From contig NW_001865063.1 in the NCBI RefSeq assembly GCF_000002865.3, positions 445,483 to 509,482 of the forward strand: DNA of 64,000 nucleotides, written 5' to 3'. Position 1 is the first letter of the stretch; every line of letters begins with the position of its first letter. Of this stretch, positions 56,669-64,000 are shown piece by piece. The position numbers were made by a program, and so were the translations under genes. Source of the DNA: Monosiga brevicollis MX1 (Eukaryota > Opisthokonta > Choanoflagellata > Craspedida > Salpingoecidae). The notes under the pieces are model-generated. The model was not told the origin of the DNA and did no database searches. It saw only the letters and a program-made list of their open reading frames with translations.

Positions 56669-56891
56669 GCGCTGGTGAAGGCCTTCCTGGTTGTTACCTG
56701 GCTGTGCTTGTGCTTGGCGTTGCCCGTTTTTTATTTATTTATTTGGTTGTTGCCTTTTGATTTGCTTTGCGGTTGTCTTTCTCGCTGCCTTGCCCTTTGC
56801 TACGTTGCCAAACCTTTATGGCTTTACACATCGGTCATCACTCATCTGGCTCGGTGGCTGTGACTAGGTGCTTTCTTGTCTATTCAGCGCC
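54899..56891. other. Long intergenic stretch
   Basis: About 2 kb between the three-RRM gene (-) and the His/Cys-rich gene (+), so both promoters should lie here. It contains a T run (55100-55114) with CT and CA repeats (55115-55166), GA-rich sequence (55226-55372), a strongly AT-rich block (about 55960-56240) unlike its surroundings, a TTTTTTTT-rich patch (56580-56625) and a (CTCCTG)n hexamer array (56638-56668). A 157-codon frame at 55884-56357 crosses the AT-rich block but shows no domain, and I do not call it. Confidence 0.4.
55100..55166. repeat. Poly-T / (CT)n / (CA)n compound microsatellite
   Basis: A T run of about 15, then CT units, then about 20 CA units with one AA interruption. 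Intergenic, upstream of the three-RRM gene. Confidence 0.9.
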
Positions 56892-58252
56892 ATGGCCGAC
56901 AATATTGTGGCCGCGCGCCATCTTGAAGTTGGTACCGATCTGCGCCTGATCTTACCTGCAGACCACCACGCTCATGCCCACGTCCATACTCACGCTTCCT
57001 CACCTCGCCAGGAGGATGATCATGAGGATGAGCACGAGCATCACAATGTTGTCGTCAGCTCGGCAACCGACATGGCCTTGGATGATCGCGCCTACTACAC
57101 GAGCAAAGTCAACAACCTCAAGGTTGGTTCCTCTCCCTGTGTCTTTGCAACCCCCCCCCCCCCCCCCAATCCCTTTNNNNNNNNNNNNNNNNNNNNNNNN
57201 NNNNNNNNNNNNNNNNNNNNNNNNNNAGGGTGGGTTCCTCCCCTGGGGTTTTGGAAACCCCCCCCCCCCCCCCCACTCCCTCTTGTCACCCACAGCGTCC
57301 ATCGTCTGATCCCTCTCGGCCTTTGTAGACGTACAACAAGGCATGCATCGAGGATATCGTCTGCGATGAGCGCTGCGTGCGATTTATCCGCAGCTGCAAC
57401 ATCCCCTGTCCGCCCGAGCTTGAATCGCGCGCGCATGAAGGCCTGATTGGCGTGTACGACACGCTGCGCCAGCGCCCCAGTTACATTTGCTTTGGATGTT
57501 CCAAAAGCACGACCGAGCCCATGCCCAAGCACATTGGGCGCGAGCTCAAGAATCTGGCCCGTCCTGTGGCGGCCAAGGTCTGCACCTGGCTTGGTGTTCC
57601 CGATCTGACCATGCTTGTCAAGCTCAAGGTCCCCACCAAGAAGTCACCAGGCAGTGGCTTTGTCAACCTTGCCGGGCCTGGGACGCCAATCGAGTACCAG
57701 CCCACCAAGCGGCCCCACCTCATGCAGGCCTCGCCCTGGATGGCGCCACCCTTTGTACCGCAGCCCGTGCAACAGCAGGGCTCGCCCCGTCGCAACTCCA
57801 TTCCCGGCCCCAATGAAAATCCACCCGTCCAGGAGGCTCCCAGCACCTCAGTCGCCGAAACCAACCCGCCTGTCGTGGCCTCCAACGCCCAGCTTCCCGT
57901 CCCCAGTGCCACCGTTGTGCCACCCACCGCCAACGAGAACGTCCGCGTCATGTATGAGGGCGTGGTGAGCTCGATCGAGGCCAATGCCCAGGCCGCCCAT
58001 CAGGCCATCGAGCACTTCAAATCCGCCACCCTCTCAGAACTCACCTGGCTCGTCAATAACCTCGAAGCCGCCCGCCACCAGGCTGCCCAGCATGCCCAAC
58101 AGACCCAGATGCAGCGGCCCGAAGGCCAACAAGACGGCGCAGAACAACCAGGCCCTGTTGCCACGGCCGCCCCTCAACCCCAGGATAGCGCCCACGCTCC
58201 CGATGACGCTGCACAAGCCATGGTCAACATGCAGCAGGCCCCCATGGCCTAA
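56892..58252 (+). CDS. Uncharacterised protein with His-rich N-terminus and Cys-rich domain
   Basis: Two exons, 56892-57122 and 57329-58252, join in phase to 384 residues. The intron contains a 50-N gap. The start is in good context (GCGCCATGG). Residues about 23-56 are strikingly His/Asp/Glu-rich (DHHAHAHVHTHASS and HEDEHEHH), suggesting metal binding. From residue 78 a Cys-rich segment reads YNKACIEDIVCDERC, SCNIPCPPEL and YICFGCSKST, seven to eight Cys that could bind zinc, followed by LKNLARPVAAKVCTWLGVPD. The C-terminal half is Pro/Gln/Ala-rich and disordered except for a helix around residues 285-325 (EGVVSSIEANAQAAHQAIEH). I do not recognise the family. The Cys spacing is not a standard RING, PHD or FYVE pattern that I can fit. 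Confidence 0.75.
57177..57226. other. Assembly gap (50 N) flanked by duplicated poly-C sequence
   Basis: Fifty N inside an intron. The sequence left of it (57121-57167, AGGTTGGTTCCTC then a 17-C run) is nearly repeated on the right (57227-57273, AGGGTGGGTTCCTC then a 16-C run) with several G/T errors. This indicates two ends of the same region that were not merged, rather than missing sequence. Confidence 0.95.
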
Positions 58253-58975
58253 ATCACGTCCTTGTGTGCCAATGCCCTTTTATCTCTTGTGTCCCTTGGC
58301 CTGTCTGTCGTCGTTACCTTGCCCCGTGCCCGAGCGATCGTCGTGATCATGGGTTGCGTGCCGGACCGGTGGTCTTTCGCCAGAGTGGGCAGAGACCACT
58401 GGCCGATGTGTTATCGTCGTCACTGCAATGGTATCTCTTGTTGTGTTGGATTGGCACCGGCTTGGGAGCGCGTGCTTGTCATGTCTGAGGTCTGAGCGCT
58501 CCCGAGATGGGCTCGCTGTATGCGTGTGTATGTGTTGGTGTCTGTATGTGTGGGTGTATGCGCGCGCGTTGTTTGTAGATTTGTCGGTGTGTCTGTTCTT
58601 CAGCAAGTGGGTCCTTGTGTGCTTCGTCGCTTTGTTTCTCTGGCCCAGCAAAGCATCTCATTTGGGTCTTATGGTCCGTTTTGTACAACGTGCGTGTTTT
58701 GATTCTCCTGATGGGAGCATTTTGATGTTGTGGTGCTGCATGCTGGTCACTTGAAGGTGTCGCCACGTGCCGCGGTTGTTATCTTTGTCTTTTTCATGGA
58801 TGTGTGTGTGTGCTGCGTGAGATTATGGGCAACCACTTGCTGTCCGTCTCCTCGTTGCTGTCAGAACAATGGTCTTGTTCTCCATCCTCCCCCTCTGTAT
58901 CTGTCCGTTTTGTTGCAAATTCTACTCGTACCATCCCCAGATCCATGATCCTTTCACGCAGCACACATTTGAATA

Positions 58976-59064
58976 TTGGCGCCAAAGTAAAATCTGTATA
59001 GTTTGACAATCAACTTTTACTTTTCAACTCTTTCACAAAACCCAGTTGTCGGCAGTTTCCCGCC
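58976..59064. promoter_or_regulatory. Possible pair of E2F-like sites
   Basis: A perfect 10-bp palindrome TTGGCGCCAA at 58976-58985 and TTTCCCGCC at 59056-59064 both fit the E2F/DP consensus TTTSSCGC or its complement. They lie 600-700 bp upstream of the EF-hand gene start. The match is to sequence only; short motifs occur by chance in GC-rich DNA. Confidence 0.2.
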
Positions 59065-59087
59065 CCTCTCTCTCTCTGGTACGTTAC

Positions 59088-59190
59088 CCGTCTCTCTCTC
59101 TCTCTCTCTCTCTCCCTCTCTCTCAGAGTGTCTCTCTCTGAGTGTGTGTGTGTCTCGCTCTCTCTCTCTCTGTCTCTGTGTGTGTGTGTA
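59088..59190. repeat. (CT)n and (GT)n microsatellite
   Basis: CT array (59090-59134) followed by GT (59143-59151), another CT array (59155-59173) and GT (59177-59188). Intergenic. Confidence 0.9.
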
Positions 59191-59677
59191 AATGGCAGCG
59201 CGGTCGAGTGTGTTGGGTCCTTTTTTGAAGACGTGTTGTTGCGATCTTGGGGTGCGAGTCATGGTGGGGTAGGAGGGGTAGTGTGCTGGGGGTGGGTGGG
59301 GTTGTTGGGTTGTTGGAGGGGTGTAGTGGTCGGTGCCATGACGCGTTTCCAGCGGCCAAGTGGCAGTGGCAGACGCGCTGCGCTGCGGTGCAGCAGAGAG
59401 CCGAAAAGCAAAGGCTCCGGCGGGCGTAGATGATCAAGGGACAAGTGGATGGCAAGGGCGCGATGGCACCCGGATGGATCTGCGCGTGCACAGACAGTGT
59501 CGTTTGTGGTTGTCGTGTTTTGTTGTGGTCTCTCTGTGTTCTGCCGGCTCGAGCTGGCCCATCCCGCCGTGGCCGAGCTGTGGGGGCAAAGTTCTCATCC
59601 TGGACGTGGCGTACCGACCCTTTTGGAACAATGCGTAGCTGATACCCTTTGTAGCTCACCAATCACACACCGCAAAC

Positions 59678-60560
59678 ATGGATGTCAAGGAGGTCTTTGA
59701 TCTGTACGATCTGGAGGGCGACGTAAGTGTGGTCTTTGCGAGTGACAACAGCGCCTTTCCTACGTCGCGTGGGTGACACGATCCGGCGTTGTTGGCTTGT
59801 AGCCTAATCCCTAATACTCCTCGGCCTCCCTTTTTATGGCTCCTTCTATCTTGCAGGGCTACATCAAGTCGAACGACCTGGGCAACGTTCTGCGTGCCTT
59901 TGGCCACAACCCCTCGGAGCTGCAGCTGCAGGTGGGTGTTTTTCAATTTCTTCCATTTCTTTCTTGTCCTGGCACACGCCTCCTTCTTTGTTCGAGGCGA
60001 GGGTGGACCTCAGCCAAGTTTGAGGCTCAAGTGATCTCGTTCTTGCCTTTTTGGGCTCATGCTCTGGTGGGTCTGCACAAATGTAGGAGATTCTGGCTCA
60101 GGTCGACAGTGGTTCGGGCAAGCTGGCTTTCTCCGAGGTCAACACCGCCGTCAGCCAGTTCCAATCCGGCGCCGACTACGCCCAGGAGATTCGCGATGTA
60201 TGTGTTTGCATTCGCTTGCAGACACCCAGATTTGCTGTGTGCTGTCTCTGACCCAACTTGGCGGCTGTTCTGATCCAATGTAGGCCTTCAAAGTGTTTGA
60301 CAAGGACGGCAAGGGTTCCATCTCGGCCTCGGAGTTGCAGCACATCATGTGCAACCTTGGCGAGAAGATGAGCGCTTCAGGTGCGTACCGATGTGATCCT
60401 TCCGCACTCCACTAGCCACAACGGCCTTTTCCTGACCATGCTCCCGAACACGTTTTTTTGGCCTACAGATGTTGAGGAGATGCTGAAAGAGGCCGGTCTG
60501 GCTGGCTCCTCGGCCATTTCCCAGGAAGACTTTATCCGTATCATGCTCGCTGCGCCCTAA
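59678..60560 (+). CDS. Calmodulin-fold EF-hand protein, myosin essential light chain-like
   Basis: Five exons (59678-59722, 59857-59931, 60087-60197, 60284-60380, 60469-60560) with clean GT-AG introns give 139 residues. The order is [19 protein letters not shown], then [67 protein letters not shown] and [14 protein letters not shown]. The phrases [10 protein letters not shown] and [11 protein letters not shown] closely resemble myosin essential light chains (LRALGQNP and LGEKLTEEEVE). Only the third EF loop ([12 protein letters not shown]) keeps most calcium ligands; the first ends in Asp instead of Glu, and loops two and four are degenerate. This fits a light chain that clamps a myosin IQ motif without regular calcium binding. 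A divergent calmodulin-like protein is the alternative. Predicted cytosolic, actomyosin-associated. Confidence 0.88.
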
Positions 60561-61122
60561 ATTTGTTCCGCATTTTCCTCAAATGCTGCTCCACCCCGTT
60601 GCTCAGCGGTAACACTTGTGAAGCAGTTTGGATGCGGGCCTGTTCTTGCGTGCCTGTGCTCTTTCCCGTCGAGCAAATGAATTGCCTCCTTTGCTCTTCT
60701 CTCTTGTTGTTGTCGTGCTCCCTCCCCTGTTCATGAAGTCCACGCACTCTTTGTCTTTTTTTTTTTTCTTGTTTTCTTTTTGAAGGTATCTTTTGCCTGT
60801 CGCTGTTTTGGCATCGCTGATGTGCCTCGTTGCCTCATTGAGACAAGAAACAGCTTACCAGCAGCGTGTAAACCCAAAAATCCGACTTTTAATCCTTTTT
60901 TCCATCACGCCGTTCCAGCTTTTTTTTCTTTTTGTGTGTGTGCTTCGAATCCTGTGGAGAAGGCGGAGGAGGATAGAGCGAAAGGGAGAGTAGACGAACA
61001 AGAACAAGAAGAAGCGTTGAGAGAAAGCAGAATGACCCAGGGAGGCACAGAGACACGGGAAAGTCAGTGGGACGGAAGGAGAGAGACAGTGGGGAACAAC
61101 AACACACACAGTGACGCGACGT

Positions 61123-61182
<60 letters not shown>

Positions 61183-61619
61183 AAAAAAAAAAACGCAAAA
61201 AACAGAAAAAAACAACAAAAATCATTTTTTTTTTCTTAAAAATTTACAACCCTCACACCGATTCGAGCAGCTGAAGTCGCTGGAAGAGCAGTCGGAGAAG
61301 CAGCCGGCAGAGGAGTTGGAAGAGCAGCTGGAGCAGTGGTGGCAGTGTACAAGGTGGCTGTTGCCTTGGGAGGTATCTTGAGGATTGGATGGTCGAGGGC
61401 CGGGTGTGCTCGAAAGAGGAGGACGTCGCCACTGCAGCGCCTTGCCTGGCCGCCCGGTCCTCGTCGGGGCGGACCAGGTCCCGGCAAGAGGACCTCGGCG
61501 AGCATGGGCAGCATGGTGGCATAGTGTTGCTTTGGCGCTGAGCGCCACCCCCTGCCGTGTAGATAGGGTTTCAGCTTGTTGTCCGCGTGCCCTTCTCGCA
61601 GGGCCTGCGACCGCCTTGG
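60561..61619. other. Intergenic with CA microsatellite
   Basis: About 1.06 kb. T-rich sequence near 60755-60780 is probably the EF-hand gene's 3' flank. GA-rich sequence (60958-61095) precedes a CA microsatellite and A/T runs (61182-61240). Upstream exons of the MEPCE-like gene may lie in 61260-61600, which reads partly as open Glu-rich sequence, but none is firmly supported. Confidence 0.4.
61123..61180. repeat. (CA)n microsatellite
   Basis: About 28 uninterrupted CA units followed by GAGAAAAAAAAAA. Intergenic. Confidence 0.95.
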
Positions 61620-64000
61620 ATGGCGGGCGCGCCTCACAGGACTCCAGCGAGTGAGCAGCCCTCGGTCAATGACGCTACTCTATCACACGCTTTGTCTGTG
61701 GTAGCAGCAGCACAGGGTCACGAGCAGGATGGGCCGAGGGGTGGGCCCAAGCGAAGCAAGCTCGAGCTCAACCCAACCGCCAGCCCCGCTGCATTTACTC
61801 CTGGACAACAACCTTCCAGCCCGACCGGCATCTTGAGCCTGCCACCGTCGAGGCGAGACGATGCAGAAAGATTTGCAGCATCGGCCAGTCGTTTGGTGTC
61901 GGCCATCGATGGTCAGGAGGAGCTGGACTTTGATGCTCATGATAGTGATGGCGGTGATGCGGAGCGTACTGCAGGACCGGGGCGAGCGCCAGTGTCGGAA
62001 GGCGCGGCTCAAGGACCCGCAGCTCGCTCAGGCAAGCGCCGCCATCGTCGGCATCGACGTCGAGGTCGAGGTCGGCATCGTGCTCCAGGCTATGTCACAC
62101 CTCCGGCATCTCCCTCTGCCTCAAGTGCCGTTGAATCGGCGACCACAGAGCAGAGGCCCCAATTCGACACACTGCCTGTGCCAACACGCCGGGTTGCTAA
62201 CAGTGTGGCTGGTACCAGTAGCGGTACACCGCGTGCCTCAAGCAGCCCGCAAAAAGGGAGCGCTCCTCACCGTGGTGCTGCCACTGCAAAGAACCCCTCG
62301 TCAGTAGGGGCTTCGACGGAGGCATCTTCCCCGGCAGATATCAACCCAGCCGCTGTGCGCGAAGCAGCTGCGCGAGCTGCACGGCCCCATACTCTGCGGC
62401 AATATCGTCCCGGCCACACTCCGCAGACCATATATCTCTATGGAAATTTTCCACGCGATCAAACGCGCCGTCGCGTGCACCTCAACGAGCGCTTTTTTTC
62501 TGGAGGCAACTGCCCCGCCAACCGGCGCCCGCTACCCGAGCGCACACAGGCCCTGGAGCACCGCCTGGAACTTGCGCGGCGTCATGGCTTGGACCTGCGT
62601 CTGGCTCTGTTGGATCTGGGTGCGCTTATCGGGCCTGTTCTTTCCGACCGTGCTTGGGATTTTGCTCACAGCCGCTGACATGCGAATCGTAGATTGGATT
62701 CAGGGCAAGCGGGTGCTTGATGTCGGGTGCAATACCGGCCAGCTTGCCATACAGCTGGCACAATACATGCGACCCGCCTCGGTGCGAGGTCTGGACATTG
62801 ATCCCGTACTTATTTCACAGGCTCGCCACAACCTTGAGGTTTGATTTCGAGCGTGCTCAATGCCTTGTGCTGCAATACCCCAACCCTGCCTCAGCTCGGG
62901 TTCACAAATGTGTGGCTATGTGCGTTGTGCGTCAATAGGTCGAGGCCTCACGCTTCTATGGCTACTTTCCCAAAAGTTTGGCCCTACAACGGGGCGCCCT
63001 CGAGCCTACACCCCGCCGCAGCGACCATGTTGCTGCGGGATTCCAAGAGCGCGACTGCGCCACGCTGCTGCAGACAAAGCAGGAGCTCGATCGACTTAAA
63101 CGTTTTTATGACGGTCCGTGTACACATGGGGTTCATTTTCCACCTCTTGTTGCGGACGCTTACTCTTGTACGAGGCCCTCTTGGATCAGGGTCATCCTAA
63201 ACCTTTGTAAACGCGCGCGTGTGTTCACATCCACAGAGATTGAATCGCTGGGTGGGACCAGCCGTCGCTTCTTTGGGCCGCCATCGCCCAAGCGAGCGGC
63301 CACTGCTAGCAACACACCGGCCCACAGCCCGCCCAGCGGGTCTCGTGGGGGACCTGCGGGCCCATCTCGACATGAGCTTGCAGAGCAGGCGCGTCAACGT
63401 AAGTTTTTTTTTTTTTTTTACTTTGGTCGATTCGTGGGGCGAGAATAACAAGTTGCTCGGTTGGGGGCGCAGTCGCACGCTCACATTACCGTGGCGGTGG
63501 CATGGCAGTGACAGAAGCCGCGGAGAAGCAGCAGCTGCAGGCAGCGGTGGTCCAGAATGACCAAAGCTTTCCCCGGAATGTTGTCTTTGAGGCGGGCGAT
63601 ATTCTCGAAGCGGCGGCCACGGCAGCGCCTCGCTTTCATACAATCCTGTGGTATGTGCGCATGTCGAGATCCTGGGCATGAGGCGCCGGCGATCAACTCA
63701 TGCGGATGGTGCTGCGGGGCATGCGTGTAGTCTGGACGTGCCCAAGTTTGTACACTTGACGCATGGCGACGAGGGGCTGCGGCTGCTGTTTGCGGTACAG
63801 GTGGAGCTGTTGCTGCCTGGCGGGATATTGGTGGTACAGTATCAGGTGGGTCAAGCCCTCCTCACCTGCCGCACGACCGAGGGTGCTTGGGACTGGGGCG
63901 AGCCGAGCTGACTTTTGTTTGTACGCGTTGCATGGCTGGACTGCTGTGGATAGGGGTGGCCATCGTACACGCGGGATCGGAACCGCACGGCTCTGTACAA
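61620..64000 (+). CDS. MEPCE homologue: MEPCE/Bin3 family RNA 5'-gamma-phosphate methyltransferase, 3' part beyond window
   Basis: The start is uncertain; ATG at 61620 (MAGAPHRTPASEQ) is the first plausible Met. The N-terminal 300 residues are disordered with a very basic stretch (KRRHRRHRRRGRGRHR, about 62030-62080), as in animal MEPCE. IYLYGNF near 62440 recalls the YGNY motif before the catalytic domain. The methyltransferase core appears in later exons: DMRIVDWIQGKRVLDVGCNTG (about 62680-62740, SAM motif I), LDIDPVLISQARHNLE (to 62838), RFYGYFPKS (about 62955), an insertion with FFGPPSPKR, FPRNVVFEAGDILE (about 63570), FVHLTHGDEGLRLLF (about 63750) and LLPGGILVVQYQ (to 63854), matching human VHLNWGDEGL and LRPGGILVLEPQ. 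The gene runs off the window; the C-terminal part is missing. In animals MEPCE caps and stabilises 7SK RNA; Bin3 relatives act on other pol III RNAs. Exon joints between about 62440 and 62677 are unresolved. Confidence 0.82.

Larger units (their letters stand above)
58253..59677. other. Intergenic between two plus-strand genes
   Basis: About 1.4 kb. It holds the 3' flank of the His/Cys-rich gene, GT-rich patches (58520-58570), a palindrome TTGGCGCCAA (58976-58985) and TTTCCCGCC (59056-59064), both resembling E2F sites, and a CT/GT microsatellite (59088-59190). The promoter of the EF-hand gene should be at its right end. No gene is supported. Confidence 0.4.

Noticed and set aside
1-64000. Search for transposons, virus-derived elements, CRISPR arrays, tRNA and rRNA genes
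   Set aside because: No reverse transcriptase, transposase, integrase or capsid motifs, no terminal repeats, no regularly spaced direct repeats and no cloverleaf-like sequences were noticed by eye. A covariance-model and repeat-library search would be needed for certainty.

Overview
The window looks like nuclear DNA of a choanoflagellate, most likely Monosiga brevicollis or a close relative. This is inferred from gene content, not from a database match. Supporting signs are a GC-rich, compact genome with short (about 80-250 bp) GT-AG introns, and a protein set shared with animals: a 53BP1-type DNA-damage protein, an SH2 protein with a ladder of tyrosine motifs, a von Willebrand A/collagen protein and two secreted hedgehog-type Hint (hoglet-like) proteins. 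No transposon, virus-like element, CRISPR array, tRNA or rRNA gene could be recognised. Dinucleotide and other microsatellites are frequent between genes. Two runs of N (15437-15610 and 57177-57226) mark assembly gaps, and both have suspicious flanks.

Layout, left to right: end of a CCCH zinc-finger gene (+, to 630); SH2/tyrosine-ladder gene (-, 1362-2958); BSDC1-like BSD-domain gene (-, 3705-6256); 53BP1-like gene (-, 6841-14361) with SQ/TQ-rich N-terminus, two tandem-Tudor units and a tandem BRCT; TrmO-type tRNA methyltransferase with an N-terminal membrane segment (+, 15171-16101, crossed by a gap); two tandem hoglet-like Hint genes (-, 16629-19765 and 20774-23352); a putatively N-myristoylated coiled-coil protein (+, 24499-26066); an unrecognised 835-residue disordered protein (+, 29374-31881); a 2847-residue collagen with three vWA domains (+, 34504-43249); an XRN2/Rat1 5'-3' exoribonuclease with an embedded R3H domain (-, 44068-50600); cytochrome c (+, 52044-52473); a three-RRM protein (-, 53159-54898); an unrecognised His/Cys-rich protein (+, 56892-58252); a myosin-essential-light-chain-like EF-hand protein (+, 59678-60560); and a MEPCE/Bin3 RNA cap methyltransferase running off the right edge (+, from about 61620).

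The genes do not form one pathway. Loose themes are nuclear RNA metabolism (XRN2, three-RRM protein, MEPCE, TrmO, CCCH protein), signalling and DNA damage (SH2 protein, 53BP1) and extracellular or secreted proteins (collagen/vWA, Hint pair). The observations I rate highest are an R3H domain spliced in frame into the linker of XRN2, duplication of the tandem Tudor module in the 53BP1 homologue, the tyrosine ladder in front of a divergent SH2 domain, and two Hint paralogues whose C-terminal domains are almost identical while their N-terminal halves have diverged, which suggests gene conversion.

Exon boundaries were inferred by eye from GT/AG sites, reading frame and family conservation. Gene spans are given from the likely start codon to the stop; internal exon ends are approximate unless stated.
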